Program-made: the position numbers and the translations under genes
Shown: one piece after another, positions 53,804-61,994 of the stretch
Layout: the number at the start of each line of letters is the position of its first letter
How positions within the stretch are numbered: the first letter of the stretch is position 1
DNA from: Lachnospiraceae bacterium MD308
GTDB lineage: Bacteria; Bacillota; Clostridia; Lachnospirales; Lachnospiraceae
NCBI GenBank assembly: GCA_010206225.2
Contig: VIQU02000018.1
Coordinates: forward strand, 20,867 to 84,866
Direction: 5' to 3'
Length of the DNA stretch: 64,000 nucleotides
Notes under the pieces: generated by a model
Told to the model about the DNA's origin: nothing
The model's database searches: none
What the model saw: the letters and a program-made list of their open reading frames with translations, nothing else

Positions 53804-53816
53804 AGCCCCACCTCGA

Positions 53817-54137
53817 TCAGAATGCTATCTTGTGCCACTGGTAATGCTCCATATCTACGTATCCGTCTATGAACCCGACTTTCTCATCAAGAAGCAGTTC
53901 TGTCTGATATCTGCCGCCGTCGCTTCCTGCACCGCCGAATACCTCTCCATTCTTTTTCACTACACGATGCCACGGAATATCGCTTCCATGAGGAATTGCG
54001 TGAAGAGCATATCCTACAACCCTCGCCCACCGCCTGTTTCCTGCAAGCGCGGCAATCTGGCCATAGGAAGCAACCTTGCCCTCTGGGATCTGACAGATAA
54101 TGTCGTAGATGATGTCAAATGTTGTTTTATCACCCAT
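53817..54137 (-). CDS. Alkyltransferase-like protein (ATL)
   Basis: 106-residue member of the MGMT fold. The family's nucleophile site PCHRV reads PWHRV here (Trp56), the hallmark of ATL proteins, which bind O6-alkylguanine and recruit nucleotide excision repair rather than transfer the alkyl group. The KVASYGQIAALAG and RRWARVVGYALH blocks are conserved. The ribosome site is weak. Confidence 0.9.
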   Translation of the reverse strand: MGDKTTFDIIYDIICQIPEGKVASYGQIAALAGNRRWARVVGYALHAIPHGSDIPWHRVVKKNGEVFGGAGSDGGRYQTELLLDEKVGFIDGYVDMEHYQWHKIAF

Positions 54138-54307
54138 ATATTTATAAATCTACCTTTTTCTTAATATTTTTTCCCTGCCGCTTTATCAGCCTGATCTTCT
54201 CAGAGCATGCTTAATCTATCTGCACTATCACTATTCTAACATATTTATGTCCGGTTTACTATAGCTATTATACTATCGAAGAGATGTGATTTGAACCTGA
54301 AATCATA

Positions 54308-55096
54308 CTAATCTGCCGGAATCTGAAAGCCATGGTTCAAAGGCCCGCTCCCTTTTCCCAGATCAAGCATGGCCGAGAGCGCTCCTGATATATACTTTTT
54401 TGCACGTTCTACCGATTTGTCCAGATCATACCCTTTTGCCAGATTCGATGCGATAGCGCTGGAAAGTGTACAGCCTGTCCCATGTGTATTGGGATTGTCG
54501 ATTCGCCTTCCGAAGAACCATTTGTATGAACCATCCCTGTATAAAAGGTCATTGGCATCATTAAGCTGATGACCGCCTTTCAAAAGTACGGCACAGTGAT
54601 AGCTCTTGCTGATCATTTCCGCAGCCAGAAGCATATCTTTCTCCGTCTTTACTTCCATCCCCGAAAGCACCTCCGCTTCCGGAACATTCGGTGTCAGAAC
54701 AGTCGCAAGCGGCAAAAGGTACTCCTTTAAAGTGTCCACCGCCTCTTCGCCGATCAGCCTAGAACCGCTGGTCGCTACCATAACCGGATCTGCGACAATC
54801 TTTTGCACCCCGTATTCTCTAAGCTTTTCAGCAGTTTTTTTAATAAGAGCACTGTCCGGCACCATACCAATCTTCACCGCATCCGGATAAATATCTGTAA
54901 ATATATTGTCAAGCTGTTCTCCCAGAAACTCTGGCGTTACTTCCATAATGCCCGTCACGCCCATGGTATTCTGGGCCGTTAGCGCTGTTATGGCGCTCAT
55001 GGCATACACACCGTTGCATATCATTGTCTTAATGTCTGCCTGTATTCCTGCACCTCCGCTGGGATCACTTCCGGCAATCGTTAAAGCTGTTTTCAT
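54308..55096 (-). CDS. thiD: Hydroxymethylpyrimidine (phosphate) kinase
   Basis: 262 residues from ATG 55096, overlapping the HAD gene by 4 bases. Phosphorylates HMP and HMP-P in thiamine synthesis. Ribokinase-type motifs: TIAGSDPSGGAGIQADIKT at the N-terminus and NTHGTGCTLSSAIASNLA with the catalytic Asp/Cys region near the end. Confidence 0.96.
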   Translation of the reverse strand: MKTALTIAGSDPSGGAGIQADIKTMICNGVYAMSAITALTAQNTMGVTGIMEVTPEFLGEQLDNIFTDIYPDAVKIGMVPDSALIKKTAEKLREYGVQKIVADPVMVATSGSRLIGEEAVDTLKEYLLPLATVLTPNVPEAEVLSGMEVKTEKDMLLAAEMISKSYHCAVLLKGGHQLNDANDLLYRDGSYKWFFGRRIDNPNTHGTGCTLSSAIASNLAKGYDLDKSVERAKKYISGALSAMLDLGKGSGPLNHGFQIPAD

Positions 55097-55749
55097 AAAA
55101 TCATTCTCTCTTTCCACTTCCAATCAGTTAGATTCCTCAGATATATATCCGCCTGTCTGCTAAGCGCTTCCTGCTCATCTTCGCTGAATCTGTCATATAC
55201 TCCCACGGTACGAAACCCTGCATTTTTCGCCGTCACAAGTGCATAGAACGCATCCTCGAACACAAGGATCTCACCCGGCTCTGCTTTCAGATATGCGGCC
55301 GCCTTTTCATAGATCAGAGGATGGCGCTTCCCTGCGCCAACCTCCGAACACGTAAAAATCCGTCCAAAATACCCGTCAATCCCAAGTCTCTTAAAAGCCG
55401 CCTCTATATGCTCCCTGTCGCTTGCCGTAGCGGCAGCCATCGGTATATTCTTCTCTTTCATCCATGAAAGCAGTTTTTTTGCTCCCGGTTTCACAGATGC
55501 TTCATAAAAATAAAAATCCCGTACCGTATCAAGTACCCCCTGAACGATCTCATCCAATGCAAAAGTAAGCCGATATCGCTCCTTTACATATTCCGCGCCC
55601 TCAGTCATCGTCATGGGATACAGAATCTCACTCAGATTTTTCTCCGGCTCCACTCCGATCCTCCTCAGATAACGTACTCCCGCATCCTCCCAGATTTCCA
55701 TAGAGTCTAAAAGAGTTCCATCTACATCAAAAATAGCTCCCTTTATCAT
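55093..55749 (-). CDS. HAD family phosphatase in thi operon
   Basis: 218 residues with the HAD motif I IFDVDGTLLDS (nucleophile Asp8, Asp10), motif II AAATASD, and motif IV EDAFYALVTAKNAG. The tight 4-base overlaps with thiE and thiD suggest a thiamine role, possibly thiamine monophosphate phosphatase. That substrate is inferred from position only. Confidence 0.88.
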   Translation of the reverse strand: MIKGAIFDVDGTLLDSMEIWEDAGVRYLRRIGVEPEKNLSEILYPMTMTEGAEYVKERYRLTFALDEIVQGVLDTVRDFYFYEASVKPGAKKLLSWMKEKNIPMAAATASDREHIEAAFKRLGIDGYFGRIFTCSEVGAGKRHPLIYEKAAAYLKAEPGEILVFEDAFYALVTAKNAGFRTVGVYDRFSEDEQEALSRQADIYLRNLTDWKWKERMIL

Positions 55750-56387
55750 ACTTCAACCATCTCTTTTACAAGTTTTCTCAGCTCTCTCGCTGCATTTTCA
55801 ATATCTTCCTTTGCGAAAATAGCGCTGATTACTGCGATTCCGCATATCCCGCTTCCGGACAGCTCTAATACATTATCCGTACTGATTCCTCCGATAGCAA
55901 TAACCGGAATGTCCACTGCATCGCAGATTGCTCTTAATGTTTCATAACTGACATCATCGGCATCCGCCTTAGAACCTGTAGGAAACACCGCGCCTACTCC
56001 AAGATAATCCGCACCGTGTTCCTGTGCCAAAAGCGCCTGCTCCACCGTCTGGGCAGACACGCCGATGAACTTATTCTCTCCAAGTTTCGCGCGCACATCC
56101 CCTGCTTCCATATCACTTTGACCCACATGAACTCCGTCTGCATCTGCTGCCAGCGCAATCTCTACATTATCATTAACGACAAAAGGCACGCGATACTTTT
56201 TACAAAGCCCCTTAATCCCTCTGGCTTCTTCAAGAAAATGCTTTTCATCCAATTCCTTCTCCCGAAGCTGGATGAATGTAGCGCCGCCCTTCAGAGCCTT
56301 TTCCACCTGATCATACAGGCTTTCTTCTCCAAGCCAGCTTCTATCTGTCACCGCATATAACAGTAGATCCTTCTTATCGCACCTCAT
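55746..56387 (-). CDS. thiE: Thiamine phosphate synthase
   Basis: 213 residues from ATG 56387 (AAAGGAG). Joins HMP-PP and HET-P. Motifs: LYAVTDRSWL, FIQLREKELDEK, VNDNVEIALAADADGVHVGQSDM in short pieces, and VIAIGGI near the C-terminus. In-frame upstream codons lie inside thiM and are not supported. Confidence 0.95.
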   Translation of the reverse strand: MRCDKKDLLLYAVTDRSWLGEESLYDQVEKALKGGATFIQLREKELDEKHFLEEARGIKGLCKKYRVPFVVNDNVEIALAADADGVHVGQSDMEAGDVRAKLGENKFIGVSAQTVEQALLAQEHGADYLGVGAVFPTGSKADADDVSYETLRAICDAVDIPVIAIGGISTDNVLELSGSGICGIAVISAIFAKEDIENAARELRKLVKEMVEV

Positions 56388-57195
56388 AATCTGCTCCTTT
56401 ATCCAGCGTATCTCCGTCCATATTATAGATTGCGTCAATAATCCGGCTGCGGTATGTAGAATTTCCGTCGCCCTCAGCCATACGGTCAAAACCAATCTCA
56501 CCCGCCAGCCCCATAGCGCATACTGACGCCGCTGCCGCCTCAAGCTGATTCTCAGGGTTCGCCACTACAAACGCGGTCATCATACCGGAAAGTTGACAGC
56601 CCGTTCCAGTGATCTTCCCCATCTCAGGACGTCCGTTACGGATAACATAACATTTTTTCCCGTCACTGACAAGGTCTATCGCCCCAGTTATTGCCACGAT
56701 ACATCCCATCTTTTCTGCAAATCCTTTTGCAAATACAATTGCCTCCGTCAGATTTTCCTCCGTAACCGCATCTGCCACATCTGCATCCACACCCTTCGTC
56801 GTACCGCTTCCAAGAGCGAGTGTCTTAATTTCCGAAATATTCCCCCTGATAACCGCTAACTTAATCTCCTCTGTCAGCCGAAGCGCCGTGTCAGTACGAA
56901 GCGCACTGGCCCCTGCGCCGACAGGATCCAAAAGCACCGGATGTGAAAGCTCATTCGCCTTTTTTCCTGCCGCGAACATTCCCTCAATTGTTCTCGCATT
57001 CAACGTGCCGATATTGATATTCAACCCGCCGCAGATTGCTGTAATATCTTCAACATCCTTTGGCTCATCCGACATGATTGGACTCCCTCCACATGCCAAA
57101 AGCACATTTGCCACATCATTCACAGTCACATAATTCGTAATATTATGCACAAGCGGCGCCATCTTCCTGACATTTTCAATACAAGTTCCAAACAT
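56374..57195 (-). CDS. thiM: Hydroxyethylthiazole kinase
   Basis: 273 residues from ATG 57195 (AAGGAGG). Salvages the thiazole moiety of thiamine. Motifs: PLVHNITNYVTVNDVANVLL at the N-terminus, LLDPVGAGASALRT and ITGTGCQLSGMMTAFV, with the catalytic Cys. First gene after the TPP riboswitch, overlapping thiE by 14 bases. Confidence 0.96.
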   Translation of the reverse strand: MFGTCIENVRKMAPLVHNITNYVTVNDVANVLLACGGSPIMSDEPKDVEDITAICGGLNINIGTLNARTIEGMFAAGKKANELSHPVLLDPVGAGASALRTDTALRLTEEIKLAVIRGNISEIKTLALGSGTTKGVDADVADAVTEENLTEAIVFAKGFAEKMGCIVAITGAIDLVSDGKKCYVIRNGRPEMGKITGTGCQLSGMMTAFVVANPENQLEAAAASVCAMGLAGEIGFDRMAEGDGNSTYRSRIIDAIYNMDGDTLDKGADYEVR

Positions 57196-57292
57196 AAAAA
57201 CTACCTCCTTTTTTTGAGACTTCTGTATCCCTCTTTCTCTTTGAACTGCCATTACCGTTAATTTTTGTGGCCAGAGGCAAATGGTTGAACAT

Positions 57293-57330
57293 AAAAAAAC
57301 GAACATACCCATCAGGGCACATTCGTTAAT
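57293..57330 (-). terminator. Riboswitch expression platform terminator
   Basis: Stem of 13 bp: AACGAACATACCC (57299-57311) with GGGCACATTCGTT, followed by a T-run on the minus strand. TPP binding upstream would favour it. Confidence 0.85.
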
Positions 57331-57351
57331 CATACTCACATGAATCCTATG

Positions 57352-57440
57352 TCCCTACGTTGGCATTATCCAAATCAGGTTTGCGGGTCTAGGCGATTCA
57401 GCCTACTCTCAGCCTGCTTGATACGCAAGCTCCCCTTTTG
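57352..57440 (-). promoter_or_regulatory. TPP riboswitch (thi box)
   Basis: On the minus strand the conserved pieces GGGGAGC, GGCTGAGAG, GACCC, ACCTGATTTGGATAATGCC and AACGTAGGGA appear in order. This is a class-typical thiamine pyrophosphate aptamer controlling thiM-thiE-HAD-thiD by transcription attenuation. Confidence 0.97.
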
Positions 57441-57451
57441 TCTGCTTATCC

Positions 57452-57479
57452 AGTATACTACACTTTTTTAATTTTGCAA
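57452..57479 (-). promoter_or_regulatory. Promoter of the thi operon
   Basis: TTGCAA (57479-57474), 16-base spacer, TATACT (57457-57452), directly before the riboswitch. Confidence 0.6.
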
Positions 57480-57486
57480 AGCAAAA

Positions 57487-58164
57487 TCATATATTTTCCG
57501 TATATCTGCAGCCTGGATAACCGCCGCAGCCCCAGAACTCCCCGAATCTCCCGCTGCGTTTCCTCATAAGCTGTCCGCATCTCGGACATATCTTCATATT
57601 CCTCTTAACAGCCGGCGATTGCAGAGCTTCTCCCAGCTTTTCAAACACCTTCTGGTTCATCCTGCAGTCGGCAAGAGCGCGGTGCGCACCGTCTGCCGCA
57701 ATACGGTAATGGTTCGCCAAGTCTGTCAGCTTATGATTCGATAGTTGCGGCAGACATTGTCTCGAAAGTGCCAGCGTATCTATGTAATCATTCGCAAATA
57801 CCCTTCCCCAATATAAGAACGCATCCCGTTGTATAAACTTCATATCAAAAGTGTGTATATTGTGTCCCACCAGTACCATATCGCCGATAAATGCATCAAA
57901 ATCTGCCAGAACTTTTTCAAACACCGGCGCATCCTTCACCATATCATCATAAATATGATTGACCTGAGACGCGCGGAACGGAATCTTCATCTCTGGATTC
58001 ACCAATGCAGAGAATTCATCTACAGCCTTTGCTCCTTGTACCTTAACCGCAGATATCTCTATAACTCTGTCAGTCGTACAGCTAATCCCTGTCGTCTCCA
58101 AATCAAAAACCACGTAATCGGTCACATACCCGTCAAACTTTCTCCCTTGTGTATCTCCAAGCAT
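57487..58164 (-). CDS. DnaQ-like 3'-5' exonuclease with zinc ribbon
   Basis: 225 residues from ATG 58164 (GGAGGGAG). The exonuclease domain (about 12-180) has ExoI VVFDLETTG (Asp, Glu), ExoII LVGHNIHTFDMKF and ExoIII AHRALADC, thus the DEDDh type. A topoisomerase-type C4 zinc ribbon follows (CPRCGQLMRKRSG, then CGGYPGCRY). It resembles PolC-type exonucleases and probably acts in DNA repair or proofreading. Confidence 0.9.
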   Translation of the reverse strand: MLGDTQGRKFDGYVTDYVVFDLETTGISCTTDRVIEISAVKVQGAKAVDEFSALVNPEMKIPFRASQVNHIYDDMVKDAPVFEKVLADFDAFIGDMVLVGHNIHTFDMKFIQRDAFLYWGRVFANDYIDTLALSRQCLPQLSNHKLTDLANHYRIAADGAHRALADCRMNQKVFEKLGEALQSPAVKRNMKICPRCGQLMRKRSGRFGEFWGCGGYPGCRYTENI

Positions 58165-58268
58165 CTTTTCTCCCTCCGGCACGTCTTTTATAAAACACCG
58201 ACATCCCTGCATTATATAATTTTAATCTTTTACGGACCATCCATAGTCACGCAAAACTGCTGCCAATA

Positions 58269-58772
58269 TTAATATCTCCGCAAAGAATCCTGTGAGTCAT
58301 CTGTAGTCTTATCAATTTCTTTGATCACGATATAATATCCATCCTCGCCATTCGTCTTTACAAACACCCGATCTCCCTCTTTTTTCCCCCGTATCGCCTT
58401 TCCCACAGGCGACTCGATACTGATCAATCCCTGCATGGAATTCCCCCGCACACTAGTCACAAGACGGTATCTCTCCGTCTCGCCGTCATCTTCAAAATAT
58501 ATCGTTACTGTATTGTTGATGCCAACCTCATCGTCCCCCGACTCATCTGACACAATCCGGGCATTTTTAAGCATCTTTTCCAGATAACGGATTCGGCTTT
58601 CATTGCGGTTTTTGTCTTGCTTCGCCGCCTTGTATTCAAAATTCTCGCTCAGATCCCCCTGAGCTCTTGCTTCTTTCACTGCCTCAAGCTCTCTTTTGCG
58701 CACTACCAGTTTACGGTATTCTATCTCTTCCTTTATCTTTTGCACGTCACTGTGCGTCAATTGTTCTCTCAT
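58269..58772 (-). CDS. GreA/GreB family transcript cleavage factor
   Basis: 167 residues. N-terminal coiled coil (about 5-75) with the acidic tip GDLSENFEYKAAKQ, then an FKBP-like C-domain with SPVGKAIRGKKEGD. It rescues backtracked RNA polymerase. Slightly longer than standard GreA because of an extra loop near 78-100 and a C-terminal tail, so it may be a second paralogue. Confidence 0.92.
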   Translation of the reverse strand: MREQLTHSDVQKIKEEIEYRKLVVRKRELEAVKEARAQGDLSENFEYKAAKQDKNRNESRIRYLEKMLKNARIVSDESGDDEVGINNTVTIYFEDDGETERYRLVTSVRGNSMQGLISIESPVGKAIRGKKEGDRVFVKTNGEDGYYIVIKEIDKTTDDSQDSLRRY

Positions 58773-59171
58773 GCCATCCTCCTACTTTTATTCAGAACAT
58801 CTTCGCTGTTTTTACTTCTGCCGGAAGCTTTTTGAGTTCCATATTCCTTTTTAAGAAAGTTCATACAAGAAAGCTTTTCTAACATTTATATATTACCATA
58901 AATATATCTTTCTAAAAAGCGGTGAATTTTCCTGTTCCAAAATAATATCCTATATTTCACTTTAAAGCAAAAAAGCGCCTTTTCCCCGGCTTCTGTAATC
59001 ATATAATACTTTCGTACAGGTCTGTTCGTCAAGTAGCTATTTGCTCATAAAACGGCTCTCTGAGGACACGTGAACTGTGAGATTAATATTGAAAATCCTA
59101 GCCCCCGGATATATAATAAAAAGCAAATCACTAAAGTCATTTTATTATCATTTTTACTAAAGGAGAGCTCT
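58773..59171. other. Intergenic region with a regulator relic
   Basis: Apart from the wing-like relic listed next and AT-rich DNA expected to hold promoters for greA and the AraC gene, I see no gene or repeat here. Confidence 0.4.
58892..59044 (-). pseudogene. Winged-helix (PadR-like) regulator relic
   Basis: A 50-codon minus-strand frame without start reads YLTNRPVRKYYMITEAGEKA near its beginning. This matches the wing and following helix of PadR-type regulators (xGRxRKYYxLTExGxxAL). The preceding DNA-binding part is absent and an in-frame stop lies upstream. Confidence 0.4.
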
Positions 59172-60119
59172 ATGTGTCAGACACATTTATCCACCTTAAA
59201 AGAAATCCGTTTTCACGGTACAAAGTCTTTTCCCTGCGCAATTTACCAGACGCGTCCTCTCAGAAAGGGAACGCTTATTAAGCATCATTGGCACAAGGAA
59301 GTGGAGATTCTATATTTTTTCGGAGGTGATTTCCGGCTGGAGATTAATATGGAACAGTTTTTTGTCCATTCAGAGGCTCTTTATTTCATCAATCCCGGTG
59401 AGCTACACAGCATTTTTACAGAAAATGAAGTAAGTTCCGGCGAAGATGCTATCGTCTTTTCTTTAGGAATCTTAAACTTTGATTCCTATGACGCTGTTCA
59501 GACACAGTTGATCCAGCCCATACAAAACGGAACACTCTTATTTCCCCGCCGCCTTCTTCCCAGCCATGAAGAATTCGTCCCTGTCCGCGATGCATTTCTT
59601 GAGACAGTGCGTTCCTTCAATCATCCACTGAATGAAGATATGCCTTTACAATATGGCGCTGTCACAGATGATTTGACAAATCAACTATTTATTAAATCCT
59701 CTCTGCTGCGTATTCTTGCCATTCTGTCAGGCAGCCAGCTTTTTACGCCTATAGGGAAAAATCAAGACAAGCGTGTCGAAGAGATCAAGACAGTCCTTAC
59801 ATATATAAAAGAAAACTACAAAGATAAAATATATATTCAGGATCTAGCGAAACAGGTTAATATGAACTCCCAGTATTTTTGCCGTTTTTTCAAAAAATCC
59901 ATCGGACGTTCTCCCATGGAATATGTCAACGACTACCGGCTTAAGCAGTCTCTTCGGCTTCTTAAAGAAACGGATCTGTCCATAACTGAGGTTTGTATGG
60001 AATGCGGATATAATAATCTCGGGAATTTTCTCCGATCTTTTAAAAGATATACGGATACTACGCCGCTAAAATATCGTAAGCAGATGCAAAAAGAAAACGA
60101 AAAAGTCAATATTTCATAA
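59172..60119 (+). CDS. AraC family regulator of the alpha-glucosidase genes
   Basis: 315 residues from ATG 59172 (AGGAGAG). The N-terminal cupin has HHWHKEVEILYFFGGDFRLE and FINPGELHSI; the C-terminal double helix-turn-helix includes YIQDLAKQVNMNSQYFCRFF and EVCMECGYNNLGNFLRSFKR. Located directly upstream of the two GH13 genes and on the same strand, so it is likely their activator in response to an alpha-glucoside. Confidence 0.9.
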   Translation: MCQTHLSTLKEIRFHGTKSFPCAIYQTRPLRKGTLIKHHWHKEVEILYFFGGDFRLEINMEQFFVHSEALYFINPGELHSIFTENEVSSGEDAIVFSLGILNFDSYDAVQTQLIQPIQNGTLLFPRRLLPSHEEFVPVRDAFLETVRSFNHPLNEDMPLQYGAVTDDLTNQLFIKSSLLRILAILSGSQLFTPIGKNQDKRVEEIKTVLTYIKENYKDKIYIQDLAKQVNMNSQYFCRFFKKSIGRSPMEYVNDYRLKQSLRLLKETDLSITEVCMECGYNNLGNFLRSFKRYTDTTPLKYRKQMQKENEKVNIS

Positions 60120-60251
60120 TTTTTAATCAGAGAAGTATAAGACAGCCTTATCAACATCCATTATAATAGATAACAAAATAATCTTTATAGTCCAATGACA
60201 GAACATGTTTAAAATGTCATACATAAGGACTAAAAACTGGAGGTATACACT

Positions 60252-61934
60252 ATGGCAAATATGATGACCAAAAAATGGTGGCACGATAAGGTTGCATATC
60301 AAATTTACCCAAAAAGCTTTTATGATTCTAACGGCGACGGTATCGGCGATATTCCCGGTATCATAGAAAAGCTTGACTATCTTAAGGATCTGGGTGTAGA
60401 TATTCTATGGCTCTCTCCTTGCTACTGCTCTCCTTTAGCTGATGAAGGGTATGATATTTCTGATTATTATAACATTGATCCTCGTTTTGGCACGATGGAG
60501 GACATGGATACACTGCTTATAGAGGCCCAAAAGCGTGATATGTACATACTCATGGATCTGGTTGTAAACCACTGCTCTGATGAACACGAGTGGTTTAAGA
60601 AGGCCTGCGAAGATCCTGACGGAAAGTACGGCAATTTCTTCTATCTGAGAGATAAAAAGGAAGGTGAGTTTCCTACGAACTGGCGCTCCTACTTCGGCGG
60701 CCCTGTATGGGATGATCTTCCAGGCACTGATAAACAGTATCTTCACGTCTTCCACAAAAAACAGCCGGATCTGAACTGGGAGAATCCAGAATTGCGGGAA
60801 GAGGTTTATAAGAATATAAACTGGTGGCTTGATAAAGGCTTAGGCGGCTTCCGTATCGATGCCATCATTAACATCAAGAAGGCGCTTCCTCTGCGCAGTT
60901 ATGAACCGGACCGCGAGGACGGACTGTGCAGTATTCAGGCCATGTTAAAGGATGCGCACGGAATCGGTGAATTTTTAGGTGAGATGCGCGATAGAACCTT
61001 TAAAAAATATGATGCATTTTCTGTTGGAGAGGTATTTAATGAAAAGCCGGAAGAGATTCCTGATTTTATCGGGGAAAATGGCTATTTTTCCAGTATGTTC
61101 GATTTTAACGAGACCGTTTTCGGTGTCAGCGGAAACGGCTGGTATGACGCAACGCCGATCACGCCGGACGACTATAAGAGATGCTGTTTTGAATCTCAGG
61201 CAAAGGTAGGGGATATCGGTTTCCTGTCCAATATCATCGAAAATCATGATGAACCGCGCGGCGTCAGCCACTATATTCCAGAAGGAGAATGCTGCCCGCG
61301 GGGCAAGAAACTTCTTGCCGCCCTTAACTTTATGCTCCGGGGCCTTCCTTTTATCTATCAGGGACAGGAGCTTGGTATGGAGAATACGGTATTTTCTTCT
61401 ATCGATGAGGTTGACGATATCAACACTTTGGACGAATATCAGGTTGCATTAAAAGCAGGGTTGTCTCCTGATGAGGCATTAAAGGCCGTATCAAAATTCA
61501 GCAGAGACAATGCCAGAACACCAATGCAGTGGTCTGATGAAGAAAATGCAGGTTTCACAACCGGTACACCATGGCTTAAGGTGAATCCAAATTATGTGGA
61601 TATCAACGTTTCCATACAGCAGGACGATCCGGATTCTGTGAGAAGCTTTTACAAAAATCTTATTGCCCTTAGAAAGAATCCGGAATATAAAGAAACCGTT
61701 GTATACGGCGCTCTTGAACCAGTCTGGGAAGACAGGAGCAATCTGATGGCATACTACCGCAAGGGCGAAAAGACCTTACTTGTCATCGGAAATTTCCAGA
61801 AGGAGGAGCAGTCCGTTACACTCCCTTCTCCTTACAAATCCATTCTCATAAACAATTGCCATGACGTTACCGAGAAAGATGCGGTCCTTACTTTACATGG
61901 TTATCAGGTATTAGTGCTGGAAATGAGGAATTAA
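60252..61934 (+). CDS. GH13 alpha-glucosidase, Ala-type
   Basis: 560-residue cytoplasmic glucosidase of the oligo-1,6-glucosidase/maltase group. Catalytic residues: nucleophile D203 (GFRIDAI), acid/base E260 (FSVGEVF), transition-state D333 (ENHDEPR). Residue 204, right after the nucleophile, is Ala. In studied relatives Ala or Thr here goes with alpha-1,4 preference. GGAGG precedes ATG 60252. Confidence 0.95.
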   Translation: MANMMTKKWWHDKVAYQIYPKSFYDSNGDGIGDIPGIIEKLDYLKDLGVDILWLSPCYCSPLADEGYDISDYYNIDPRFGTMEDMDTLLIEAQKRDMYILMDLVVNHCSDEHEWFKKACEDPDGKYGNFFYLRDKKEGEFPTNWRSYFGGPVWDDLPGTDKQYLHVFHKKQPDLNWENPELREEVYKNINWWLDKGLGGFRIDAIINIKKALPLRSYEPDREDGLCSIQAMLKDAHGIGEFLGEMRDRTFKKYDAFSVGEVFNEKPEEIPDFIGENGYFSSMFDFNETVFGVSGNGWYDATPITPDDYKRCCFESQAKVGDIGFLSNIIENHDEPRGVSHYIPEGECCPRGKKLLAALNFMLRGLPFIYQGQELGMENTVFSSIDEVDDINTLDEYQVALKAGLSPDEALKAVSKFSRDNARTPMQWSDEENAGFTTGTPWLKVNPNYVDINVSIQQDDPDSVRSFYKNLIALRKNPEYKETVVYGALEPVWEDRSNLMAYYRKGEKTLLVIGNFQKEEQSVTLPSPYKSILINNCHDVTEKDAVLTLHGYQVLVLEMRN

Positions 61935-61994
61935 GATTTTTTAATCATTGTATTGCATGATCAACAATATAACGACAGAAAGGATAGATATATC

